A DNA stretch of 52,140 bases from Gnetum montanum (GCA_015680685.1 MNCI01009454.1:273022-325161), one strand, 5' to 3'. Counted from the stretch's first letter, positions 33,587-44,790 are shown. Numbers and translations: made by a program. Notes: generated from the sequence alone by a model not told the origin.

Positions 33587-35930
33587 ATGTCTTCTCACAA
33601 GAGAGATGCATTTGAACCACCGGTGCCACAAGAATGTCAGGTGGTGTACAAACATCCCGATGAATATGTCCCTGATTTCACATTCATCCTACATTAGGAT
33701 GAGCATCTTCAATGGTGGGACATGAAGGGTAGCATCAAGCTACCGCCTGACTGAGCAGCTCCTATGATGCTATATCACAATCTAGGCAGATTGGGCATCC
33801 AGGATCGGGTGGCGGAGTATGTTATGGAGGACCATGACTACCGGGACTATCATCCTACAGAGGCTCAATGGATAAGAGATTAGCAGCAGGAAGAGAGATA
33901 TGAATAGCAAAAGGGGAAGCAATTCACCAACCCCTTATTCTCGTAAGGACTGTAAGACAATGGGGATCTCTTCTTTCATGATACCCATTAGACCGAACTT
34001 CCCCTGGGGCAGCAGTTCATCTAGTCAATCATTCAGAACAAACCTCCAAGTGACCATGATCCTCAAGGGGATGGAGGGTCACGCAGCAAGGCTAGGCTAG
34101 ATGACAGAGGTCATCATCAGGGTAGATGGGGAGATCACCACCGAAGCAGTGGTGATGCCTCTCCTTCTTCTCCGTCCTCCCCCTCTCCTGTGCCTTCCTC
34201 CAGCTCAGGCTCTGAGCATAACAGGGGAAGGCTGGAGAGAAAGGATAATGGTAAACAGGTTCAGAAGGGGCAACATGAGGAAGCACGTGACCAATTGTGT
34301 GATGCCTGCCAACATGAGAGAAGGGGTAGCTGGAATCGTCATAGATGTCATGGTTCCCAACAGGACTATGATTCAAATGAGCCATTGTTAGCTACTCGAA
34401 GCATGCTCCAGATTGCAGAGGTAGTTCACATTCCAAGTAGGCACATAAAGGATAGTCAGATCAAACGAGTTGATATGAACAACATCCCCAGATTTGAAGG
34501 GGGATACAACTGTGATCCGCAGACCCACCTACAGGCATTCCATGATGCCTGCACCCTGCAAAACATTGATAATGATTGGCAATGGTTGAAGTTGTTCCCT
34601 TGCACACTCATCAAAGAAGATGAAAGTTGGTACTAGTCCTTGGAGCTGAAATCAATCAGAAGATGGAGTACGATGCTTGAAATTTTCAATGACAAATATC
34701 AAACGTACTCTAGAGTGGCGAATCTGAGACGGCAGATCCAAGGATGGAAACAAGGGAATCATGAACCCTTGGATGCCACCATGAGCAAGTATTACTCATT
34801 GTTACATTGATGCCCTAGTCATGGTTACTCTCAATGGGCACATCTTCATCACATTATTGATGGGCTCCATTTTGAAACGCAAAAGACCTTGGGCATGTAC
34901 GCCAAGGGACGATTGTCGAAGCTAAGGGCCCGTCAATTGCAACACCTCATTAATTAGGTGGCCAAGAAAGAAGGAGAACTTAGGAAAAAGGAGAGTGTAG
35001 AAGAATTCAACCAGGACCCTTCCCTTCGAAAGAGGGAGGTTCAATTTTATGATGAAGAGGATGAGTCACCACTGGAAGCAGCGGTGAATCGGAAGACTTT
35101 GCCGTTACAAAAGTTCACATTTGAAATATCGGCAAAGGTGGATAAAATGTGGGACTCTTTGGACGAGAAATTCCAAAGTGTATTGAAAATTGTAGAAGAG
35201 TCTAAAGAACATGGTAGTGACTGTGATTGGCGCAGGAAGAAGGGCGCTAAACATGCCCTACATAAGGGTAAGGGAAAAGTTGTTGTAGCAGAGCAGGTTG
35301 TAGACTCTGACACCGAGGAGGACGATGGATGTGGCGTATGCCAATATGAGCATCCTAAGGGATGTTGTCCTATGGTGTTACACCTTCAAGAGTCTGGGGT
35401 GTATGCCTTAAACCCTCGTTTGGAGCAACGGCAAACACCCCAAAGGTTGCCTTATCCACAAGGCAACCCTAGGCGATTTCACCAGCAGCAACAAGGATAT
35501 TATCCAAGTGGAATGCCCCCACAATCGTATGAATACTTCCAATAGTGGCAACAAACACAAGCATGGGGGATGCCACCTCCAAGGCAGTAGTACCCTTACA
35601 AGAAGTCAGATCCTTATGGGTACTATGTTCAGCAACCAATCTCTCCAAGAGACTCTTCCAGTCATGCGACCTTTCCCAGTTACTACCATCCCCCTGAATA
35701 TTTTAGACATCCATCTCCATCACCCAGGGGGACAAATCCACATCTCTTCTACCCTCTATCATCTTCTTCTATCACTCCTCCATACCATCCCACTCAGTTG
35801 CCACCTACTCCATCCATGCAGGGAGAAATACCGCCACAGCCACAACAAAGAAATGCTATGAGGGCTGTTAACTTACAACTGGCACCTCAGCTGAGTGGAC
35901 CGGAACCCAAACAAAGCAAACATCCTTTTT
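33587..35930 (+). pseudogene. Gag of element D
   Basis: Starts at the ATG at 33587 (MSSHKRDAFEPP), with the family signature VVYKHPDEYVPDFTFIL, about 150 bases after the primer site. A Ser/Arg-rich linker (34140-34330) precedes the retrotransposon gag core (about 34470-34960), with NNIPRFEGGYN, FNDKYQ and HHIIDGLHFE. A Lys/Glu-rich segment leads to the knuckle-like motif CGVCQYEHPKGCC (about 35330-35368), spaced CX2CX3HX3C rather than CX2CX4HX4C. A Gln/Pro/Tyr-rich tail follows. One frame runs through with several stops, nearly all TAG or TGA at Gln or Trp positions. Confidence 0.85.
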
Positions 35931-35939
35931 TCTAGCCAA

Positions 35940-38900
35940 TAATCTAAACACATCCTCACCTATGCCTATGGCCAGTGCCTCCAAACATACCAACACCTCT
36001 ACCATCATACCACCCAAGAAGTCCTCCACTCCGTCGCATTCCAACATCCAGATGGTCATGCTCACACATGTCATGACTGACTGGATCAAAGCAGGTTCTC
36101 TTCCCCAAAAATTGACAGATCCAGAAAGCCCCCTAATCTATCTTCAGGTGGCTAGGAACGAGCCATGCAAAGCTCTTCTAGACTCAGGGTCAGGGGTCAA
36201 TTTGATCTCTCATGATATGTACAAGAACTAGAACCTGCCCCCACTAAAGAAGAGCAACATTCGGCTTGAGCTAGCAGACCAGTCCATCACCATTCCCTTG
36301 GGTTTGGTGGAGGACATTGTGACCACCATTTGTGGGTGGTTATATCTTGCTGATTTCCTGGTCATCCGTGTAGAGAACTGTAAGGGGAACTTCCCAATCA
36401 TCATGGGAAGATCCTGGCTAAGCACGGTGGATGCACGACTAGGACTCCGAGATCTGTCCCTGGAAATCTCAAAGAGAAATTCTTTCAGGAAGATCAAGAA
36501 GAAGAGAGTTTCATGCATCACGTACAATGACTCAGAGTGCAACTGTGTGTAGCAGTTATGGTTTGCTAAGTAGATATCCATTCAAGCAAGGAGTCGGTGT
36601 ACCGAGGAATCACTTGTTCAACAGTGCCTATACGCAGCAACCACTAACCAAGAAAGCACCTAGTGGCTGATAGCTGATCCTACTAGCAGCACATTGTGCA
36701 TGGAACCATCTGAGGGGCTAGTGCAAGCCTATGTTGATAGCATGGATGAAATGGAGGAGATTCATCAATAGATTTCCACTATTGATGACCAAGATGACTG
36801 GGGAATGCTACAAATCCATGATAGCTTCAAACAAGAGCCCCTGGAACTAACGTCTTTATCAGCTCACTTGGAATATGCATTCTTGCAAAATGGCAAGCCG
36901 GTAATTATCAATGCTGCTCTTGCTCTAGAACAGAAGAAGAAGTTGCTAGTGATGGTAAACAAATGGGTTGCTGCATTTGCATGGTCATATCCTAAGTTGA
37001 CTGGAGTTGATCCCAAGGTCTATCAGCACCGGATCTATCTTGACCCTTCCATGAAGCCACGATGATAGCCACAAAGACGATTGAATCCCAAATTGAATCA
37101 AATCGTAGAAGATGAAATCGAACAATTGCTCAAGGCAGGATTCATCTATTCTATCGTCGATAGCGAGTGGGCTAGCCCCCTTGTTATTGTACCCAAGAAA
37201 GGTGGCAAGTGGAAGGTCTGTATTAATTTTTGGTTGCTCAACATGGTGACCTTCAAGGACCACTTCCCACTCCCATTTTTGGACCAAGTGTTGGACACCA
37301 TCGCAGGACACCAATATTACAGCTTTTTGGAAGGTTATAGTGGTTATAACAAAATCCAAATAGCACCAGAGGACCAGGCCAAAATTACTTTCACAAGTCC
37401 ATGGGGGACTTTTTCATATAAGAAGATGCCCTTTGGTCTGTACAATGCGCCTGCGACGTTCCAACACCTCATCCTAAGCATCTTCTAGCAACAAATTGGC
37501 AATGGTGTAGAAGTCTTCATGGATGACTTCTCCACCTATGGGGCCACATTCGAGAAATCCTTGGACCATCTAGAGCAGGTTCTAAAGAGGTGTGTAGACA
37601 CCAATCTAAGGGTCAATTGGCAAAAGAGCCATTTAATGGTCCAAGAGGGCATTGTGTTGGGGCATCACATCTCATCAACAGGGATCAGCGTAGACCTTGA
37701 AAAGATCAAGGTCATCCAAGGAATAATCCACCAACCAAGTACCGTCAAAGATGTGCAGTCATTCCTTGGACATACTGGTTACTACTGGCATTTCATAGAG
37801 CACTTATCGAAGATATCCAGGCCATTGGTAGAACTTACAAAGAAGGACGTTCTATTCGTTTAGACTAAGGAATGCAAGTCTGCATTCCAAGCACTGAAAC
37901 AGAAACTCATAGAAGCTCCGGTTCTACGGGCACCTGATTGATCTAAACCTTTTCACATTATGACAGATGCCTCCAACTATGCCTTGGGATCCATGCTTAC
38001 ACAGATGATCAAAAACATCCATATTATATCCACTGTGCAAGTCGTAGCATTGTGGGTGCACAGCTGAACTATACCACCACCGAGAAGGAATTGATAGTAG
38101 TGGTGTTCGCATTAGATAAATTTTGCCACTATGTGCTCAGATACAAGGTGTTTGTGCACACTGACCATAGTGCTATCTGGTTCCTAATGAACAAACCAAC
38201 GATGAGCCCCCGCATAATCCGATGGCTGGTGATTCTTTAAGAGTTTGATCTTACCATGGTAGACAGAAAGGGGACTAAGAATGTGGTTGCTAGCCACTTG
38301 TCTCGGTTATGATAGGATGATGCAGAAGAGGAGGAGCCCTTATCTGACCAGTTTCTAAATGAACTCCTCTTCACAGGCACCGTTGATCCTCAAGCACCCA
38401 AGGAATCCCCTTGGTTCAACTGCATCCTCACCTACCTTACAACCCAGGAGCTACCAAAGGAATGGAACCATTGGCAGAAACAGTAGTTTCTCCATAATTC
38501 CAAGAATTTCATGGAAATCAACGGCCACCTCTACAAGGTGTGCGCAAACAACTTGGTTCGATGGTATGTCCCTGATGATGATACACTGTATGTCCTCCAA
38601 GATGCTCATGAGGGCCCTTGTGGGGGCCACTATGCTAAATGTCGAACGGTCATTAAAATCCTGCTTGTAGGGTATTACTAGCCTACACTTTTTAGGGACA
38701 CACAATGGTTCGCCCGCTCCTGCAAACGATGCCAAAGAGATGGTGGGATGTCGGCACAGTTGGAGGGACCTCAACAATGGATCCAGCCACTGGAGCCCTT
38801 CGACATCTAGGGTATCGACTTCATGGGGCCCATCACCCCCTTGTCAAATGGAAAGGCATACATCATCAAAAGTGGCAGCAGTCATTGACTATTCTTCCAA

Positions 38901-39710
38901 CACTGCCACACGATTTGTCCAGCAAAAAATCGTTACAAGGTTTGGAGTGCCACATGCACTCATTTCTGACAATGGGACTCACTTCACAAGTGTCACTTTT
39001 TAAAAACTCATGCAACGCTTAGGGGTAACACATAAATTTACAATACGCTATCACCCCCAAGCCAACGGGCAAGCTGATCCTTACCCACACCATTAGCAAA
39101 TATAGGAGGGATTGGAGCACCAAGCTTAACGATGCCCTATTGGCCTATCGCTCCACTTGGAAACTTCCTATAGGGTACTCTCCCTACGAGTTAGTGTACA
39201 GAAAGTTGCCAACACTTCCAATCCAAGTAGAACTCCGGACACTATCCATAGCTAATGACCTTGGCCTTGACCCACCGTTAGCACAACATGAATGACTAAT
39301 TAATTTGAGTGTGCTAGATGAGAACCGATTAGTGGCCCTATTTTCAAATGAAACCCACAAGGCCTATAATAAGAAACGACATGATCTTAGGATTCGAAAG
39401 GTCACATTTAGATGTGGAGACAAGGTATTGTATTGGAACCCCTCACATGTATCCCAACCGACAAAGTTTCAAACACTATAGGAGGGACCTTATATTATCT
39501 CTAAAACCTTCCCATCCGAGGCCTTGCTCATCCACAAACCTGGGGATCCCACCAAAACACAGTTAGTCAACCGCCTACACCTAAAACCTTTCCGTGAGCT
39601 CCACATGACTAGTGCCACAGCCTCGTCATCAATTGATCATCCACGCTCCATTTTTCCTGTCTCCTCCTTTCCACCCAATCGTGGGGGAGACCATCATCCC
39701 TGCTGATCCA
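35940..39710 (+). pseudogene. Pol of element D: protease, RT, RNase H, integrase
   Basis: In a different frame from gag. Protease 36110-36530 with intact ALLDSGSGVNLI and IIMGRSWL. RT about 36990-37830 with ASPLVIVPKKGGKW, MPFGLYNAPATFQ and the intact catalytic box VFMDDFSTYG. RNase H 37930-38310 with MTDASNYALGS and TDHSAIWFL, a frame change near 38010 between them. Integrase 38560-39300 with GPCGGHYAKC, IDFMGPI and SDNGTHF, but YHPQANGQ is followed by a small deletion (about 39080) that removes the catalytic Glu and shifts the frame. A C-terminal tail (39390-39710) contains FRCGDKVLYWNPSHV. Stops at 37487, 37861, 37939, 38238 and 38680 replace Gln or Trp. The element cannot move by itself. 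Confidence 0.9.
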
Positions 39711-40133
39711 TTCCCTACTCCCCTCACCATTTTATCATTTTTGTTTTACAATTTTTTGTTTTACACTTCTTTGTTTTATCATTTTTTGTTTTACAATTTT
39801 TGTTTTGTACTTTTTTTTTACACTTATTGTTTTACACTTTTTTTCACCATCATTCATACATTTGCACATTATTTTCTATTTTTTGTAACTATCTACTTTT
39901 TTTCACGTAATGGCAGACGTCGTCGTATTGTCTTCAGACGTTCGGCATGGTCGATTTTCATTATGATGGGTATTGTACTAGTCTTCCTCATTATCTGGCT
40001 CCTGCCATTGCATGGTTGTCCTTGGATTTTACATTGTTTTCACTTCATACACTCGGCAGTGAGTCCACATCATTCGCCCATTCACCATTCCATGGTTTTC
40101 CTTTTGTTGCGACCATGTAACCCTTTCACTTAA
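39612..40133 (+). CDS. Hydrophobic ORF overlapping the integrase tail
   Basis: 173 codons without a stop in a sequence otherwise full of them. The N-terminus overlaps the integrase tail in another frame. The middle is a Phe/Tyr/Leu-rich stretch made by repeats of TTTGTTTTACA. It is followed by RNGRRRRIVFRRSAW, then a convincing 20-residue membrane segment starting SIFIMMGIVLVFLIIW. The basic patch before a membrane helix would suit an envelope-like or membrane-anchored protein. However, T-rich DNA easily gives open hydrophobic frames, and no intact counterpart is seen in element C. Treat as possible only. Confidence 0.3.
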   Translation: MPQPRHQLIIHAPFFLSPPFHPIVGETIIPADPFPTPLTILSFLFYNFLFYTSLFYHFLFYNFCFVLFFYTYCFTLFFTIIHTFAHYFLFFVTIYFFSRNGRRRRIVFRRSAWSIFIMMGIVLVFLIIWLLPLHGCPWILHCFHFIHSAVSPHHSPIHHSMVFLLLRPCNPFT

Positions 40134-40323
40134 AAACATTTTAATTAATGTGTGACTTGTGTAGTTTCCAAACTGAGGGATGACCTAATGGTTTGAATCG
40201 GGTGTGACTTCAAGGGAAATGCTTTATTCGTTATTCTGTTCTGTTCCCCGGGTTGTCGATGTGTCCTCACGGATTTCCTCCCACTCCAAGTGTCTCTCCA
40301 CGGAAGCTTCTGGGCAGTTCGAC

Positions 40324-40540
40324 TTTGCATGGTGTGGTCATCACTAAAAAAATTCAAAAATTCAAAAAAAATAGAGAAAAAAAAAAGCAAACACAAAATA
40401 AACAAATAAAATGAGGATTCAAAGCATACCCCTTGGTCGAATACATGCAAACATGCATGGGTCTTTGCATGGTGTGGTTCCCCCGCACAAAAGAAAAGAA
40501 AACTGAATCATGGGGGAATTCAAAGCACACCCCTTAGACC
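40324..40540 (+). repeat. 3'-region module of element D, two copies
   Basis: TTTGCATGGTGTGGT occurs at 40324-40338 and 40464-40478. Each is followed by an A-rich run and then GGATTCAAAGCATACCCC (about 40414) or GAATTCAAAGCACACCCC (about 40516). The order and spacing match the repeats in element C's 3' region. Confidence 0.8.
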
Positions 40541-40950
40541 ACCTCTCATGGGACATACGCTTTAGTTATGGGACTTCCTTGGTCCCCTCTAACTTCGTCC
40601 CATTTCACTTTCTTCTTCTCATGTTTCCTAGAGTGGTGGTTCTCTATGGGGTCATTCTGGTTTCCTTGGGGGATGGTCGGGACTTCATTTATTGTTGTGA
40701 TGTCACTGACTATGGATGGTTTTGGGTCAAACCTCCAGAAGGTTCTATTGGGCTACTTAACCATGATCGCACATGGGATTTCATGTGTCCAACACTCAGA
40801 CTTTCCATCCTCCCCTCTCCCTTTGTTTCCACTTCTCTCTGTACTCACCTCACTATCCTTTTTATGTTTTGTGTGTTCACTTTGTTTTTCATAGGTCTCT
40901 CATGCCTTGGCGGGTTCTCTTGGTTTGGAGTCTTAATAGGCCAACACTAA
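40510..40950 (+). CDS. Conserved post-integrase ORF2 of element D
   Basis: 146 codons, no stop. The start is chosen at the ATG at 40510, but the module overlaps the first codons, so a downstream Met (about 40622) is also possible. Central region: VVVLYGVILVSLGDG, CDVTDYGWFWVKPPEG, LNHDRTWDF. The C-terminal third is hydrophobic (LTILFMFCVFTLFFIG), a likely membrane segment. Homologous frames lie on the minus strand at 20501-20794 and 22960-23268, where two D Trp/Tyr positions are stops, consistent with decay of a real protein. It lies between integrase and the internal promoter. Function unknown. Confidence 0.5.
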   Translation: MGEFKAHPLDHLSWDIRFSYGTSLVPSNFVPFHFLLLMFPRVVVLYGVILVSLGDGRDFIYCCDVTDYGWFWVKPPEGSIGLLNHDRTWDFMCPTLRLSILPSPFVSTSLCTHLTILFMFCVFTLFFIGLSCLGGFSWFGVLIGQH

Positions 40951-41302
40951 TTCTTGGCACCTGGGCCCACGGACCCTACTGTTAAGGGTATGCAAGGGCT
41001 ACAAAGGTTGTTGCCTACTATGGGGAGGACCCACCTACATATTTCTGGTTCCACTTGTTAAGCCTCCCATCCTTTGGATTTATTGGTTGACTGGTTTTAG
41101 TGTCCCATTGTTCGATTCCATCCTCGTGGAGTTCTTTTTCGATCCCATTCTCCAATTTTGTCTCTTTCTCATGCTACATTACCTTCCTCATGTCCTCAGC
41201 CATGATCGGACCTTTTCTGCGCTTCAACCGCCTCAATTTGGATTTTCAAATTCATCATTTTGAGTGTTTTATGGGTTGGTCAACGCTGGTCCATGGGTGA
41301 AC

Positions 41303-41353
41303 AATGCTGCGTATACGTGGCCCCGTCGACACAGCGCCCAACCCCTATATATA
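41303..41353 (+). promoter_or_regulatory. Internal promoter resembling the LTR U3
   Basis: GTATACGTGGCCCCGTCGAC (41311-41330), then ACAGCG, then a TATA box CTATATATA (41345-41353). The LTR U3 carries ACGTGGCCCCGTTTACGCAGC just before its own TATA box (32614-32634), a match over most positions, and GTATACGTGG occurs in the 3' LTR. It lies 145 bases before a splice donor and about 370 bases before ORF3, so it could drive ORF3 separately from the full-length RNA. Confidence 0.55.
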
Positions 41354-41498
41354 CCCTGCCGCACTTCTTCATTTTTCATCATTTGGAGTCCAAATTGAGG
41401 GAGTTTTTGCCATTTTTTCTGCCTAACCCTTCCCAATGCACCTACATTACATCCCGTGTCCGCATCAACCTGTCCTTGTCCTTTTTACGTACTCGGAG

Positions 41499-41719
41499 GT
41501 ATGCTCTCAGTCGTGGGGGGGTGGTGCCCTTATGTAATTAATTAATTAATTAATTAGTTTTTTAATTAGGAAAAATTTGATCCTAATCTAACTTAATGCT
41601 CTGGGAAACTTAACGATGTGCCTGTGCCATTAACATAACTTGGTCAAACTAAGAAAGTATATATGAACCATCTTAAACTACTTATGAACGGTCTAACGGA
41701 TGGTTATGTTTTATTGCAG
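41499..41719 (+). other. Candidate leader intron of ORF3
   Basis: Donor CGGAG|GTATGC at 41499, acceptor TTATTGCAG ending at 41719, directly against the ORF3 ATG. A CTAAC branch-point-like word lies about 28 bases before the acceptor. Contains a TTAA microsatellite (about 41537-41557). The donor could also be elsewhere. Confidence 0.5.
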
Positions 41720-44549
41720 ATGGCACCCAAACCAAGGCACCTAAGGGATGAAGGACCATCACAACCAAGGGACAAGCACCCATGCATGGGAAGGGGACGA
41801 GGAGTGCAACCACCAGAGTATGTGAAGGGCTCTCATGCAACTAGGCCCTACTGCGAAAGACCTGACGTGGAATCTGTTCACTAGATTCCCGAAGAGGAGA
41901 TTCCCAGCGAGCAATCGCTAGGGGATGAGACTCCTGGGATAGCACCATAGCTTGAGGTCACCCTGACCCAAGCCTGCCTTCATGCTATCATGCCACGCGA
42001 GGTGCAACGAATGGTCCTCCAAGAGTTAAATTTTGGACCATTCCTCGAGAACGCTCCAGAAGATGTGAGACTCCAATTGCAGAACTCTCTGATGTGGCCA
42101 ATCATCACAACCAGTGGTGAGTGATACTTAGGAGAAACCTATCTCTTTTGGACGAATCGGCAACCAGGGTCAAGAGTAAGGATCAAAGACATTTATATCT
42201 CTTACTCTTCAGAAGAAATAGCACAAACTCTGGGGTTGCCTGAGATTGGGGCAGATGTGGCAAAAATTCCAAAGCAGGTTGATCCAGAGGTGAAGGCACA
42301 ATGGATCCAATGATGCTATGGGGTAGAGTGCAAGGAATTCAGCTCCTTAACCACGGTGGAAAGAGTATACTCCAAGATAGCATCTTACCATTTGAATCCA
42401 ACGATAAGACCTAGCAAAATCATAGCCTTCTCCACTCGTGTGTGTGCTGCCTTGAGTGGGAAATTTTCCATGAGTCTTCCACAACTGTTGTTTCTGGAGA
42501 TCGAAAAAAGGTTCGCTGAGAATGAACGTGGAAGATGAGCTCTCCCCTTTCCCTACCCAATCCGAAAGTTATGAAAATGGGCAGGGATAGCACGGTATTC
42601 TAATGATATAATCCAACACGTCCCAATTTCCTCATGACGAGAAATGATGAAAGATAAAATGCCTGCTGCCACATAGACAGAGGAAGAGCAGCAACCACCT
42701 CCACCACATGTGCAAACAATGCAGCCGGGCTCGCAAAACACCGCAGAATACATCCGTGAGCTCTAAGAAACACTCTTGAGCCAGCAAGAGCAATCTAGCA
42801 GGACTGGTGGAGGAGAAGATACTTCGGTTTATCGCCCTACCATGAGCCACCTCAAGCAAGTGGCTTAATCAGTTAGCTTGCTTGAATGGGCAGGGCCAAT
42901 ATTCTCAGTAGCCTGAGCACCAATTCCACCTAGAACAGATCCAAGCATCTGAGATGTATCAGCCGCAACACAATAGTTATTCCCCAAAATCTTAGGGAAT
43001 GCTACTACTTTCTTAGTACGCTTGGAAGATGGTGAAGAGGCGAAGGTCCTGGTGATGCAGCACTAGGGATAGGAAGCTGCAGCCAAAGTGGTTGCTGATA
43101 CAATTGCTACAGTCCTTAATGCACCGGCAGCACCTATACCAAACATTCATGGACTAAAAGATGTATAGGTGTCTGCTAAAACTTCGCGTAGCAAGATTGA
43201 TGTAGCCCAACATGAAGAATTGTTGGACCGACTGATGGGATTTGGGCAATCGCTTCTAGATGTCTTTGACCTTCCAAACAACATCACTGCAACCCAATCG
43301 GAGCTACTATCGACAAGGGAAAGAGCATCATTTTGGAAGGGCAACTAGAAACTGCTTAAGCCACTTGTCAACACTTGGCAACGAAGGTAGCCCAATTAAG
43401 AGCTCAGCTTGCTGATCCAGCCATCCTCAACCGTGAAATCACTAGAGATGAAGCTTTTCAATAGCTTCAACTTAAACTTCAAGTTGTTGAGGATGTGCGA
43501 GAGATGATGATCCTCAACAAGTCCATAGTAGATGCCCGAGCGTATTACTTAGAGAAGGACTTGGTAGGGGTTCGCTAGGAGAATGTGCAGCTGACCGTAG
43601 AAGTTCATCGCCTACACAATGTTGGTGCAGAGAATGAACACATGAAATATTTCATCCACCAATAGCAGGAGGAGCTAGCTAGGGTGAATGCAGACATAAG
43701 AAGGTTGGCAGCTGAAAATAGAAATCTGTCAATGGAGGAGGTTCGGGCATTGCAACAAAAGTCTGTAATCGAAATTGCCGCTTGGAAGAATGAGGCCCTA
43801 AAATTTGAAAAAGTCAAAAATCATTACAGGGACCAAGTGGGATTGCAAAAGGAGGTGAACAAGAAGCACATTCAAGTCGCTAAAGCCAAGATGAACCAAC
43901 CACTCCAGTAGCTCTGAGAGGGAGGCGATATATGGCCATCCATCTTTGATGGGTTGAACACCTACAACAAAGCAGAAATCTACCTAAAGGAGCTATAGAT
44001 CGAGGAAATGACAGAATACATGGAATTGGCCAACCTTCGATATGCAAACTTGGCTATGCTCACAGCCAGGAGACCATGGTCAGAATTTGAAAAAAAAGTG
44101 ACTGCTTCGTATTCCCTATACGAGGGTGAGTTCCAGGCGCACAAGGCAACTAAACAAAAGTTGGCAACAGCAAATGTAGAACTCGAGGTCCTCCGCCCAA
44201 GCTTTGAAGGACAACGTACAATCTTAGAGGACCTAGCCCGAAGAATGAATGACTACCAGTAGCTGTAGGCATCAATCCAAGCATTCAACATCGAATGCAA
44301 GCAATTCGCAACCTGGTTTGTCAACTTAAAAGAACTCATTCCGGTGCTTGAGCACACATTGGAGAAGTTGCCTGGACCGTGAACGACCCCAGAAGCAAAG
44401 AACAAAAAATGAGGGCTCTCTTGGAGGCTTTTCGGCTGCCTCCAGAAGTTGCAACTACCGCAGGACTTTCGACATTCGTGCCACCACCAATGCATGGGCT
44501 AGAGGTTGGAGAGGATCTGTCAGAACCACCGCCCCTAGGGATAGTGTGA
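41720..44549 (+). pseudogene. ORF3 of element D: large coiled-coil protein in the env position
   Basis: About 940 codons from ATG at 41720 (MAPKPRHLRDEGPS) to TGA at 44547-44549, in one frame with about 15 stops at Gln/Arg positions and frame changes near 43340 and 44400. Residues about 150-260 (42110-42480) contain GSRVRIKDIYISYSSEEI and LGLPEIG, which by eye resemble the conserved domain of Athila-type extra ORFs ('putative plant transposon protein'). A Gln/Pro-rich linker follows (42670-42800). The C-terminal half (43350-44340) is a long charged helix with heptad-like spacing, a probable coiled coil. The tail ends in EDLSEPPPLGIV. Athila elements carry an ORF of unknown role here, sometimes called env-like; no signal peptide or membrane helix is visible. 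The layout (small N-domain, coiled coil, acidic/Pro tail) is like family X. Confidence 0.65.
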
Positions 44550-44790
44550 TCTTCTCCAGCAATTTTGTGCATCATCCTACACAGTAGAGGCTCTAGGACC
44601 AGCGAGGTGTTCAATTTTGTCTCTAAACATCGTCATTTTTTGTAATTTTTCCTCCTCTGTAACTCAGGCACTTGGTCAAATTTATGTTGTGTCATGTGTG
44701 TGTCATGTATGTGTTTAAGTTATGTGTGTTGTAAATAAGAATCCATAACTTCCAAATTGCAAAGTAACTCGAGGACAAGTTTTTGCTCAG

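Noticed and set aside
34101-34391. Overlapping frames on both strands in the Ser/Arg-rich part of gag D
   Set aside because: Low-complexity sequence opens several frames; only the gag frame continues on both sides.
40145-40450. Minus-strand Phe-rich frame of 101 codons
   Set aside because: Antisense to A-rich spacer and the 3' module of element D; no counterpart in element C.
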